Below are positions 1 through 7,203 of a stretch of 37,842 nt of DNA, piece by piece (positions within the stretch are counted from its first letter, which is position 1; each line of letters opens with the position of its first letter). Both the position numbers and the translations under genes were made by a program. The notes below the pieces were generated by a model that searched no databases, had not been told where the DNA came from, and worked only from the letters and a program-made list of their open reading frames with translations. Source of the stretch: a virus; IMG/VR virus record IMGVR_UViG_3300031857_000558, positions 1 through 37,842 of that record; one strand, written 5' to 3'.

Positions 1-372
1 ATTGCTAACTTAACTGCAGGTACTCAAGCACGGAATTCTGATACACCTGCAGTAAATATAGTTAAGTACATGATTACAGGTGAACTTGCTTCAAAGGTTA
101 GTATCATCCGTAACAGTAAAATTGTTATTGTGGTTGCTCCAGAAAATGCTCCATACATGGAATCTAATGCTTGGGGTATTCCAATCACCAATGACAATAC
201 TTCTGATATTGTTATCACTAATGGTGCTGCCAAAGACGTTTCTGGTTTCTTAGTTCTACGTAAAGTTGCTGGTTGGGATACTAAAGTTGAGAATGCTACT
301 TACGGTGCTTATGATGATCCAACACGTGTTGGTGCTAGCACTACTGCCAGCGGTTCACCAGATAAGGTCTAA
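1..372 (+). CDS. C-terminal part of an unrecognised protein, probably virion-related (5' truncated)
   Basis: The reading frame is open from the first base of the window, so the start lies upstream and only the last 123 residues are visible. I do not recognise the family. The segment is rich in beta-branched residues (IVIVV, DIVIT) and ends in a low-complexity Ser/Thr/Gly/Ala tail, as in many beta-rich phage structural proteins. It ends 2 bases before the prohead protease gene. In T4 the genes upstream of the protease encode the portal and small prohead core proteins, but this segment resembles none of them closely enough for me to name it. A structural role is inferred from position only. Confidence 0.7.
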   Translation: MANLTAGTQARNSDTPAVNIVKYMITGELASKVSIIRNSKIVIVVAPENAPYMESNAWGIPITNDNTSDIVITNGAAKDVSGFLVLRKVAGWDTKVENATYGAYDDPTRVGASTTASGSPDKV

Positions 373-374
373 CT

Positions 375-1028
375 ATGAAACTTATTAAAGAAGTAGTAGA
401 ATCTACAAAACTTGTTGTCGAGGAAAAACTCGGCAAAGGTAAAACATATTTTATTGAAGGTGTATTCCTTCAGTCTGAATTACAAAACCGTAATGGACGT
501 ATGTATCCAGAGTCTATTATGGATAAAGAAGTTGGTCGTTACTTAAAAGAGTACGTAAAACAAAATCGTGCATATGGCGAACTTGGTCACCCAGATTCTC
601 CATCAATCAACCTTGATCGTGTTTCACACTTGATCGTTGATCTTCGTAAAGAAGGTACGAACTATATTGGTAAGGCAAAAATTTTAGATACTCCAATGGG
701 ACAAATCGCCAAAGGTCTTTTAGATGGTGGCGCAAATCTTGGAGTTTCTAGCCGTGCACTTGGTTCTCTCAAAATGAATAATGAGGGTATTAATGTCGTT
801 CAGGACGATTTCATGCTGTCTACTGCAGCTGATATTGTAGCCGACCCTTCCGCTCCCGATGCTTTTGTCCGTGGTATCATGGAAAGCAAAGAGTGGACAT
901 TTGTTGATGGAAAGTTCGTGGAAAAAAATATTGAGGAAGTTAGATCTTTTATTAAGAAAACTTCTTCCCGTAGTTTGGAGGAAGCAAAAATAATTGCTTT
1001 CCAACATTTCTTGAGTAAAATCAAATAA
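375..1028 (+). CDS. 21: Prohead core protease (T4 gp21-like, peptidase family S80)
   Basis: This is the maturation protease that is packaged in the prohead core and cleaves scaffold, capsid and itself after assembly. The 217-residue protein carries the family landmarks: the N-terminal segment QNRNGRMYP (about 37-45), the catalytic histidine in GELGHP (His72), the catalytic serine in GVSSRA (Ser125 or Ser126) and a downstream acidic cluster. Its length matches T4 gp21 (about 210 residues). It is followed by scaffold and major capsid genes in the canonical T4 order. The ATG is 2 bases after the previous stop with only a weak Shine-Dalgarno sequence, so translation is probably coupled to the upstream gene. 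Confidence 0.95.
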   Translation: MKLIKEVVESTKLVVEEKLGKGKTYFIEGVFLQSELQNRNGRMYPESIMDKEVGRYLKEYVKQNRAYGELGHPDSPSINLDRVSHLIVDLRKEGTNYIGKAKILDTPMGQIAKGLLDGGANLGVSSRALGSLKMNNEGINVVQDDFMLSTAADIVADPSAPDAFVRGIMESKEWTFVDGKFVEKNIEEVRSFIKKTSSRSLEEAKIIAFQHFLSKIK

Positions 1029-1038
1029 ATAATAAATA
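1024..1038 (+). promoter_or_regulatory. Candidate late-type promoter element (two overlapping AATAAATA boxes)
   Basis: Two overlapping AATAAATA octamers (1024-1031 and 1031-1038) each differ at one base from the T4 late promoter box TATAAATA, which is read by gp55-RNA polymerase. They lie 32 bases before the scaffold start, leaving room for a ribosome binding site. The boxes overlap the stop codon of the protease gene, and AT-rich stop contexts often give such matches by chance, so this is a weak call. Confidence 0.3.
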
Positions 1039-1069
1039 ATATAGAACTTATCCAGTTAGGAGAAAACAG

Positions 1070-2071
1070 ATGTCAATTGAACAAAAAATCGCTGAAATGC
1101 TTGCGCAATCAAAATTAAATGAGGGCGTAACCTTAGCAGGTAAAGAGGGTGGTATGGATCCAGGAACGCATGGCGCACAAGCTGGCGACAAAGCTGGTAA
1201 TCCAGGTAGCACACCAACTAGCGCTAAACCAGAAGCTGCAGCTCAAAATCCAGACAATGCTAAAAACAATGTCGAAGATGAAAAAGAAGCAGAAGCTGCA
1301 CCAGAAGGTAAAGCAAATCCAAAAAATGGAGATCAAACTCCAATCACTAACGCTAGTGTAAAAGAAGATATCGACGCACTTATGAATGGTGAAGAACTCT
1401 CTGAAGAGTTCCGTGCTAAGGCAACTACCATTTATGAAGCTGCTGTCATGACACGTGTTAACGCTGAAGTTGCACGTATCGAAGAAGAATTTAACACTAA
1501 GTTGCTAGAAGCAACAGAGCAAGTTAAAGAGGGTCTAGTTGAACAAGTTGATGGATACCTCGACTACGTAGTCGAGCAGTGGATTGCACAGAATGAAATT
1601 GCCCTTGAGCATGGTATGAAGTCTGAGATTCTCGAAGGTTTTGTATCTGGTCTAAAAGGATTATTCGAAGAACATTATATCGACATTCCAGAAGAGAAGT
1701 TTGATGTATTGGGTTCTTTAGAAGAACAAGTCGAACAACTCGAAGCTAAGCTAAACGAACAAGTTGCTGCTAATGTTGAACTAAACAAAACTGTTGGTTC
1801 AATGAAGCGTTCTGAAGTCGTTGCTGAAGCTGCTGAAGGTCTAACTGATACTGAAGTTGAGAAGTTTACTGGTTTGGCTGAAGAATTGTCGTACGAAGAT
1901 GAACAATCTTTTAAGACAAAAGTACAAACTATCCGTGAAAATTACTTCACTACTAAAGCACAAGCAGATGTTAAGTCTGTGGTAACAGATACTCCAGTTG
2001 ACACATTGGTTGAAGAGAAGAAACTCAATCCAGCCATGAATGCATACGTGAGCATGCTGAACCGTAAATAA
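1070..2071 (+). CDS. 22: Prohead core scaffolding protein (T4 gp22-like)
   Basis: This protein forms the internal core around which the capsid shell assembles, and it is later degraded by the prohead protease. The 333-residue protein is strongly acidic. It has a low-complexity Gly/Ala/Lys/Glu segment at about residues 20-95, followed by long heptad-rich helices (for example around 215-245, rich in LEEQVEQLEAKL-type repeats) expected of a coiled-coil scaffold. It is longer than T4 gp22 (about 270 residues), mainly because of the N-terminal low-complexity stretch. An AGGAG Shine-Dalgarno sequence lies just before the ATG. Position between protease and capsid genes gives most of the confidence, because scaffold sequences diverge fast. 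Confidence 0.9.
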   Translation: MSIEQKIAEMLAQSKLNEGVTLAGKEGGMDPGTHGAQAGDKAGNPGSTPTSAKPEAAAQNPDNAKNNVEDEKEAEAAPEGKANPKNGDQTPITNASVKEDIDALMNGEELSEEFRAKATTIYEAAVMTRVNAEVARIEEEFNTKLLEATEQVKEGLVEQVDGYLDYVVEQWIAQNEIALEHGMKSEILEGFVSGLKGLFEEHYIDIPEEKFDVLGSLEEQVEQLEAKLNEQVAANVELNKTVGSMKRSEVVAEAAEGLTDTEVEKFTGLAEELSYEDEQSFKTKVQTIRENYFTTKAQADVKSVVTDTPVDTLVEEKKLNPAMNAYVSMLNRK

Positions 2072-2097
2072 TTTAATCCACCTTAAAGGAAAATAAA

Positions 2098-3396
2098 ATG
2101 ACAATTCGTCAAGATTTAGTTAAAAAGTGGGCACCGATCCTCGAACACGAAGGTTCCGCTCCAATCAAAGATCAGTATCGTAAAGAAGTTACTGCTGTTC
2201 TATTAGAAAACCAAGAACGTGAAATCCGTCGTGGCCACGAAGCCATGGGCGAATTGAACGAAGCTGCACCAGCTAACGCTGTTGGTTCTTACGGTGACAC
2301 TGGCGGTTTCGCTAAGTTTGATCCAGTATTGATCAGCTTGGTTCGTCGTGCAATGCCACAACTTATTGCTTATGATGTTGCTGGCGTTCAGCCAATGACA
2401 CAGCCAACTGGCTTGATCTTCGCAATGAAGTCACGTTACACTTCACAAGGCGGTACAGAAGCATTGTTCAACGAAGCTGATACAGACTTCGCTGGTACAG
2501 GCACTCATGCTGGTTCTAACCCAGTTACTGGTTCACCAACTACTGGTACTGGCTTGGCTACTTCTGATGCAGAACGTCTTGGCCAAGGTGGTCAGGGTGA
2601 TGGTTCTTTCGGTCAAATGGCTTTCTCTATCGAAAAGCGTTCAGTTACTGCAAAGACTCGTGCTTTGAAGGCTGAATACTCTATCGAACTTGCACAAGAC
2701 ATGAAGTCTGTGCATGGTTTGGATGCTGAAGGCGAACTAAGCAACATTCTCTCTACTGAGATTCTTGCTGAAATCAATCGTGAAGTTATCCGTACAATCT
2801 ATCGTTCAGCTAAAGTTGGTGCCCAAGTTGGTACTACTACTGCTGGTACTTTCGACTTGGACGTTGACTCCAATGGTCGTTGGTCTGTTGAAAAATTCAA
2901 AGGTCTAATGTTCCAAGTTGAACGTGAAGCCAATGCTATCGCTCAGCAAACTCGTCGTGGTCGTGGTAACTTCATCATCTGTTCTTCAGATGTTGCAAGT
3001 GCCTTGGCAATGGCTGGTGTTCTTGACTACGCTCCTGCGTTGGCAAACAACCTGAATGTTGATGAGTCTAGCACTACTTTTGCTGGTGTATTGAATGGTA
3101 AGTACAAAGTTTATGTTGATCCATATTCTGCTAACCAATCTGCTACCCAGTTCATGACTATCGGTTACAAAGGTACTTCTGCTTTTGACGCTGGCTTGTT
3201 CTACTGCCCATACGTGCCTCTACAAATGGTTCGTGCTGTTGATCCTAACAGCTTCCAACCAAAAATTGGCTTCAAGACACGTTACGGTCTAGTTGCTAAC
3301 CCATTCGTTTCACTGGATAATTCTAGTGCTGATGGCGATATCGACTCTAACGTAAACTACTACTACCGCAAGGTTGCCGTTACTAACTTGATGTAA
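2098..3396 (+). CDS. 23: Major capsid protein (T4 gp23-like)
   Basis: This is the hexamer-forming HK97-fold protein of the head. The 432-residue product begins with the T4-type N-terminal region (kkWAPILEhe) and a 55-residue propeptide. The sequence Leu-Asn-Glu followed by Ala-Ala at residues 53-57 fits the L/I-x-E cleavage rule of the T4 prohead protease, so the mature protein probably begins at Ala56. Downstream it carries the family segments RRAMPQLIAYDVAGVQPM and, near the C-terminus, KIGFKTRYGLVANPF. The gene starts 26 bases after the scaffold gene with an AAAGGA ribosome site and is followed by a strong terminator. It is shorter than T4 gp23 (521 residues), which is common outside the enterobacterial T4 group. 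Confidence 0.97.
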   Translation: MTIRQDLVKKWAPILEHEGSAPIKDQYRKEVTAVLLENQEREIRRGHEAMGELNEAAPANAVGSYGDTGGFAKFDPVLISLVRRAMPQLIAYDVAGVQPMTQPTGLIFAMKSRYTSQGGTEALFNEADTDFAGTGTHAGSNPVTGSPTTGTGLATSDAERLGQGGQGDGSFGQMAFSIEKRSVTAKTRALKAEYSIELAQDMKSVHGLDAEGELSNILSTEILAEINREVIRTIYRSAKVGAQVGTTTAGTFDLDVDSNGRWSVEKFKGLMFQVEREANAIAQQTRRGRGNFIICSSDVASALAMAGVLDYAPALANNLNVDESSTTFAGVLNGKYKVYVDPYSANQSATQFMTIGYKGTSAFDAGLFYCPYVPLQMVRAVDPNSFQPKIGFKTRYGLVANPFVSLDNSSADGDIDSNVNYYYRKVAVTNLM

Positions 3397-3402
3397 TCAA
3401 GT

Positions 3403-3422
3403 GTCGGCTGATTTAAGCCGAC
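3403..3422 (+). other. Stem-loop after the capsid gene
   Basis: A perfect 7 bp stem (GTCGGCT with AGCCGAC) encloses the 6-base loop GATTTA, starting 6 bases after the capsid stop. It has no U-tract. It probably protects the 3' end of the abundant capsid mRNA or works with the terminator that follows. Confidence 0.55.
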
Positions 3423-3442
3423 GATAAGATCGGTATTTTAGA

Positions 3443-3470
3443 GGGAGGTCTTTCGAGATCTCCCTTTTTT
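3443..3470 (+). terminator. Rho-independent terminator of the head operon (UUCG loop)
   Basis: A 9 bp stem (GGGAGGTCT with AGATCTCCC, one G-U pair) encloses a TTCG tetraloop and is followed directly by six T residues. It separates the head genes from the tail-tube-family gene. Confidence 0.9.
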
Positions 3471-3489
3471 CATAAGGATAAATAGATAC

Positions 3490-4026
3490 ATGGCTACTAC
3501 ACTTACATGTCCGATTCCAAGTAACATTAACCCCTTGTCTCCAAATGGGTTCTTGTTTACAATCCAGCAACTACCTGAGATGAACTTCTTTTGTCAGCAA
3601 GTTAATCTTCCAGGAATTACATTAGGCTCACCTGAATTTAGTACTCCATTTTCAGTACAGCCAATTCCAGGTGAAACTCTCACTTATGATCAATTAACTA
3701 TTCAATTCCTTGTTGACCAAAACATGGACAACTATCGTGCAATCTATAATTGGATTATTGCGTTAGGCTTTCCATTAGGATATGAACAGTATACAAGTTT
3801 CTTTAATGCGCAAGAATCACTTGTAATTTCTGACTTAGCAAAAAACTACTCAGAAGGATCATTAATTATTCTTGGTGCAAATAACACTCCAGTTAGAACG
3901 ATTACGTTTACTGATATGTTTCCAATTGCATTAGATTCGTTAACATTTGCATCAACAAACAACGATGTTCAATACCTAGTTGGTAATGCAACTTTCCGCT
4001 ACGGATATTATAGATTTATATCGTAA
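3490..4026 (+). CDS. 19: Tail tube protein family (T4 gp19-like)
   Basis: This 178-residue protein has the layout of the T4 gp19 tail-tube family (T4 gp19 is 163 residues). An N-terminal beta segment reads FLFTIQQLPEMNFFCQQVNLPG, a pattern shared by gp19 and the related tube-initiator proteins. A central region around YDQLTIQFLVDQNMDNY follows, and the C-terminal strand ends in NATFRYGYYRF. Tube proteins stack as hexameric rings through which DNA passes. The gene sits alone between the capsid terminator and the uvsY promoter, unlike T4, where 18 and 19 precede the portal gene. It could therefore be the true tube protein or a relative such as the gp54-type initiator. A modest AAGGA ribosome site precedes the ATG. 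Confidence 0.8.
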   Translation: MATTLTCPIPSNINPLSPNGFLFTIQQLPEMNFFCQQVNLPGITLGSPEFSTPFSVQPIPGETLTYDQLTIQFLVDQNMDNYRAIYNWIIALGFPLGYEQYTSFFNAQESLVISDLAKNYSEGSLIILGANNTPVRTITFTDMFPIALDSLTFASTNNDVQYLVGNATFRYGYYRFIS

Positions 4027-4033
4027 GTCAAAT

Positions 4034-4062
4034 TTGATTTTTTTGCGAAAGTGTAGTATAAT
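4034..4062 (+). promoter_or_regulatory. Sigma70-type promoter for uvsY-uvsW, with a dyad centred on the -10
   Basis: TTGATT (4034-4039), a 17 bp spacer and a perfect TATAAT (4057-4062) lie 24 bases before the uvsY start. The -10 is enclosed in the inverted repeat GTGTAG-N8-CTACAC (4051-4070), which could be an operator or a hairpin at the 5' end of the transcript. Confidence 0.85.
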
Positions 4063-4086
4063 TTCTACACATCATTGAGGATTATT

Positions 4087-4524
4087 ATGAACTTAGAAGA
4101 CTTGCAAACAATGTGGGATGAAGACTGTGGGATAGATGATAACTATCTCGGAGAGCATGCCACCAAAACTCCCAAACTCCACGCAAAGTATGTACGTCAT
4201 TTAGTACAGGCTAAACTCAAACTGACTAAAGTGCAGTCAGATTATAACCTATTGCGTAAAGCAAAGTTTCGTTACTATCGTGGTGAGATGTCACGTGATG
4301 AATTAACAGACTTGGGTTGGAGTCAATGGCAAGGTGTCAAGCCACTTAAGAATGAGATGGATGAATTTCTTACTGGTGACGATGATCTAAATACATTGAG
4401 GGTCAAAGTTGATTACCTTGAGACCATGATTTATTTCCTTGAGTCTGTTCTATCGCAAATCAAAGCCAGAGACTGGCAATTGAAGACTGCTGTAGAATGG
4501 AAGAAATTTTTAGCAGGAATGTAG
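4087..4524 (+). CDS. uvsY: Recombination mediator protein UvsY
   Basis: UvsY loads the UvsX recombinase onto single-stranded DNA coated with gp32. The 145-residue product starts MNLEDLQ, like T4 UvsY (MRLEDLQ, 137 residues). It keeps the family's helical layout, with a central Lys-rich region around KAKFRYYRG (T4 has KARLDYYSG) and a C-terminal segment SQIKARDWQLK resembling T4 AIKSRGFAIK. The chosen ATG has a GAGG ribosome site 6 bases upstream. An in-frame TTG at 4075 lies before that site and is unlikely. The gene leads a uvsY-uvsW pair as in T4 and has its own strong promoter. Confidence 0.92.
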   Translation: MNLEDLQTMWDEDCGIDDNYLGEHATKTPKLHAKYVRHLVQAKLKLTKVQSDYNLLRKAKFRYYRGEMSRDELTDLGWSQWQGVKPLKNEMDEFLTGDDDLNTLRVKVDYLETMIYFLESVLSQIKARDWQLKTAVEWKKFLAGM

Positions 4525-6008
4525 TGAGCACAGTTACAATAGAAAAACTAGATGAAGTCTATGTTAGAGTTTTCTCTGATCCGTCAATTGAACAAGAACT
4601 AGCAGAGTTCTTCACCTATGAATATCCAGGCGCAAGATTTACTCCCCAATACCGAGCAAGGTTATGGGACGGTAAAGTGCGCCTGTATGACCAAGTAAGA
4701 AAGACACTTTACGTAGGTCTTATTGAATACGTTGAACAGTTCTGTGAACGCAACGATTATTTACTTACTTGGAAAACTGACTTTAATAATTCAAATGGCA
4801 TTACTCATGAAGACGTTGAGAAATTTGCCAAATGGTTAGAACCACATGGACGTGGTAAACCTATTGAAATCCGTGACTATCAAGTCGAAGCAGTAAAGAC
4901 TGCTCTTGATAAAGAACGCACCCTACTTCTTTCTCCCACTGCATCTGGCAAGTCGTTTATCATTTACACGACACTACGCTGGCACTTAGAACACAAACGC
5001 AAAGCAATCATTATTGTACCAACTACATCTTTAGTTGAACAGTTGTATACTGACTTTGAAGATTACTCTAGTGTAAATGGCTGGAACGTGGACAAACACT
5101 GTCAGAAGTTGTACAGTGGCTTTACCAAAGACATTACAAAGAACGTATTGATTACAACATGGCAATCAGTATACCTGCAACCTAAATCTTGGTTTGCTCA
5201 GTTCGATGTAATCTTTGGAGATGAAGCGCATCAGTTCAAAGCAAAGTCCTTAACTACTGTTATGGAAAAGATGGACAAGATTCGCTATCGTATTGGTACT
5301 ACTGGAACGCTAGATAATAAGAAGGTTCATCGTTTGGTTCTTGAGGGTATTTTTGGACCGATGCATCGTGTTACAACTACAAAGCAGTTGATGGAAACCC
5401 AAAAGCTGGCGCAGTTAAACATTACTTGCATTGTGTTAAAGTATGAAGAAGAACTACGCAAAGCAAGAAAGAATAATACTTACCAAGATGAGATGGACTT
5501 TATAGTTGGGCACTATCCACGCAATAAGTTTATTCGCAATCTTGCAGTAAAGAGTTCAGGTAACACTTTGGTTCTTTTTCAGTATGTTGAAAAACATGGA
5601 AAGATTTTACATGATATGATTAAAGACAAAGTACATGAAGATAGAAAAATCTTCTTTGTGTATGGTGGTACAGAAACAACTGACCGAGAAGCTATCCGTC
5701 ATATTACAGAGGGTGAAGAAGATGCTATCATTATTGCTAGCTTTGGAACATTCTCAACAGGAATTAACATACCTTCTATCGAAAACATTATTTTTGCATC
5801 ACCATCAAAGTCAAAAATTAGAAACCTACAAAGTATTGGTAGGGGATTGAGATTGAAAGATGGTAAAACACATTGCAATCTTTATGATCTTGCTGACGAT
5901 CTTCATTGGAAGTCTTGGAAGAATCACACACTCAATCATGCAGCAGAACGATATAAAACGTATGCTGAAGAACAGTTTGATTTAAAACTAGTGGAAGTAA
6001 ATATATGA
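4524..6008 (+). CDS. uvsW: UvsW RNA-DNA and DNA helicase (SF2)
   Basis: UvsW unwinds R-loops and branched DNA, shutting off origin-dependent replication in favour of recombination-dependent replication. Motifs seen are the N-terminal substrate-binding domain (FTYEYPGARF, then RARLWDGKVRLYD), Walker A SPTASGKS near residue 137, DEAH near residue 233 and a C-terminal helicase motif VI region QSIGRGLRLK. I prefer the GTG at 4524, which overlaps the uvsY stop. It follows an AGGA sequence and gives an N-terminus that aligns well with T4 UvsW. The in-frame ATG at 4497 would add nine residues inside uvsY. The product is 494 residues from the GTG (T4 UvsW is about 500). Confidence 0.95.
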   Translation: MSTVTIEKLDEVYVRVFSDPSIEQELAEFFTYEYPGARFTPQYRARLWDGKVRLYDQVRKTLYVGLIEYVEQFCERNDYLLTWKTDFNNSNGITHEDVEKFAKWLEPHGRGKPIEIRDYQVEAVKTALDKERTLLLSPTASGKSFIIYTTLRWHLEHKRKAIIIVPTTSLVEQLYTDFEDYSSVNGWNVDKHCQKLYSGFTKDITKNVLITTWQSVYLQPKSWFAQFDVIFGDEAHQFKAKSLTTVMEKMDKIRYRIGTTGTLDNKKVHRLVLEGIFGPMHRVTTTKQLMETQKLAQLNITCIVLKYEEELRKARKNNTYQDEMDFIVGHYPRNKFIRNLAVKSSGNTLVLFQYVEKHGKILHDMIKDKVHEDRKIFFVYGGTETTDREAIRHITEGEEDAIIIASFGTFSTGINIPSIENIIFASPSKSKIRNLQSIGRGLRLKDGKTHCNLYDLADDLHWKSWKNHTLNHAAERYKTYAEEQFDLKLVEVNI

Positions 6009-6481
6009 TTGATTACGTTTTTATTAAACTTACAACTGGTGAGCAGTTGATGGCAATGTTAGAGGCAGAAGACACATCGCATGTTGCAATTTCTCACCCA
6101 ATGGTAATACGTCTTACGCCTGTAGACGTTGGTGATGGAAGAATGCATGAGAACGTAACTGCCACCCCATTTTGTAAATTCTCAGAAGGGGATGATTTTA
6201 TTCTTCCAAAGACTAGCATCATGTTTATTAAACAACTGAGTAGCACTATCGTCAATCATTACAAGTTAGTTGTTGAGCAATATGAACATGCTACGCTTCG
6301 CACCAATCATGCACAAGAGAAAAGAAAAGTCTCTTGGGCTGGGGAGGAAGAGGAGATGACTGTTGAAGAAATTCGCAAACGTATTGACATGCTTGAGTCT
6401 ATCTTTGCTGGAGACAGGACACAAGAAGCAGAGGAAGAAGCCGAAAAGAACTTCATCGAAGGAAACGATACACTACACTAA
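6005..6481 (+). CDS. Small beta-barrel (Sm-like) protein with acidic helical tail, function unknown
   Basis: The start overlaps the uvsW stop by four bases, so the two are translationally coupled. The first 90 of 158 residues form a beta pattern (VFIKLTTGEQLMAMLEAED..VAISHPMVIRL) resembling the small SH3/Sm-like barrels that many T4-like phages encode near replication genes. The last 50 residues are highly charged and helical (WAGEEEEM...EEEAEKN). A shorter relative is encoded at 20737-21024, with the same K-L-x2-G-x2-L opening and x-x-P-x-x-I turn. An RNA or protein adaptor role is possible but unproven. Confidence 0.8.
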   Translation: MIDYVFIKLTTGEQLMAMLEAEDTSHVAISHPMVIRLTPVDVGDGRMHENVTATPFCKFSEGDDFILPKTSIMFIKQLSSTIVNHYKLVVEQYEHATLRTNHAQEKRKVSWAGEEEEMTVEEIRKRIDMLESIFAGDRTQEAEEEAEKNFIEGNDTLH

Positions 6482-6508
6482 GTAGTCATCATCAACCCTA
6501 ACACAGTT

Positions 6509-6537
6509 AGTATACACCTTCGTCAAATAAAAGACAA
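6509..6537 (-). promoter_or_regulatory. Minus-strand sigma70-type promoter, head to head with the gp55 promoter
   Basis: Read on the minus strand, this is TTGTCT, a 17 bp spacer and TATACT, nearly identical to the plus-strand promoter at 6574 (same TTGTCTTTTAT start and same GGTGTATACT end). Transcription would start near 6502 and run leftward, antisense to the Sm-like gene and uvsW. No minus-strand gene follows, so the product would be antisense RNA. Confidence 0.6.
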
Positions 6538-6573
6538 ATCTATTTTATTCTGCAAATTGCATGTAAGATAAAT

Positions 6574-6602
6574 TTGTCTTTTATCACATTATGGTGTATA
6601 CT
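6574..6602 (+). promoter_or_regulatory. Sigma70-type promoter for gene 55
   Basis: TTGTCT (6574-6579), a 17 bp spacer and TATACT (6597-6602), 37 bases before the gp55 start. Together with the minus-strand copy at 6509-6537 it forms a symmetric inverted repeat (6511-6518/6593-6600 and 6527-6539/6572-6584). Confidence 0.75.
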
Positions 6603-6639
6603 TATCCCATAGCCTCGAAAAACAAGAGGAAAGATATTA

Positions 6640-7203
6640 ATGGCACACTACGTAAACAACGCTGACTTTTTAGCAGCAATCAAAGAATATAAAAAACAAG
6701 TTCTTGATGCTGAAGCAGCAGGGTTGGAAAAACCGCAGGTAAGTAACTACATCGGGGAATGCATTTTAAAAATTGCTAATCACCTTTCGTATAAACCCAA
6801 CTTCATCAACTACTCATACAAAGACGATATGATCCTTGATGGTATTGAGAATTGCATTCAGTACATTGATAATTTTGATCCTGATAAGTCTAGCAATCCC
6901 TTTGCTTACTTCACACAGATTATTTTTTATGCCTTCCTACGACGTATTGCCAAAGAAAAGAAACAATCCTACATTAAGAACAGACTTATCAAGGAAATGC
7001 CTTTTGAAGCATTTGAACTGCAAGAACAAGACGAAGATGGAACATTCCACAACGCATACTTAGATTATATGCAGTTTAACCAAAGTGATCTCGATGATTA
7101 CATGGATAAGAAAACAGCTGCAAAAAAGAAAAAGAACACTAGTTCTCTTGATGAATTTATAGGTGACCCAGATGAGCCAATCAGTCCGACAACTACTCCG
7201 TGA
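6640..7203 (+). CDS. 55: RNA polymerase sigma factor for late transcription (T4 gp55-like)
   Basis: This is a divergent sigma70-family protein that directs host RNA polymerase to phage late promoters, with the sliding clamp gp45 as activator. The 187-residue product (T4 gp55 is 185) opens AHYVNNADFLAAIKEYKKQ, matching T4's YVNNKELLQAIIDWK. It keeps the sigma region 2 core DMILDGIENCIQYIDNFDPDKSSNPFAYFTQI, broken here into recognisable blocks DGIEN, NFD and NPFAYFTQ. The C-terminal region is acidic and then Pro/Thr-rich. An AGAGGAAAG ribosome site precedes the ATG. Its 3' end overlaps the next gene by 32 bases. Confidence 0.95.
   Translation: MAHYVNNADFLAAIKEYKKQVLDAEAAGLEKPQVSNYIGECILKIANHLSYKPNFINYSYKDDMILDGIENCIQYIDNFDPDKSSNPFAYFTQIIFYAFLRRIAKEKKQSYIKNRLIKEMPFEAFELQEQDEDGTFHNAYLDYMQFNQSDLDDYMDKKTAAKKKKNTSSLDEFIGDPDEPISPTTTP

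Noticed and set aside
3477-3484. GATAAATA as a late promoter for the tail-tube-family gene
   Set aside because: It lies only 5 bases before the ATG, so a transcript starting downstream would lack a ribosome binding site.
4497-4523. ATG at 4497 as the uvsW start
   Set aside because: The nine extra residues lie inside uvsY and do not align with T4 UvsW, while the GTG at 4524 gives a matching N-terminus.
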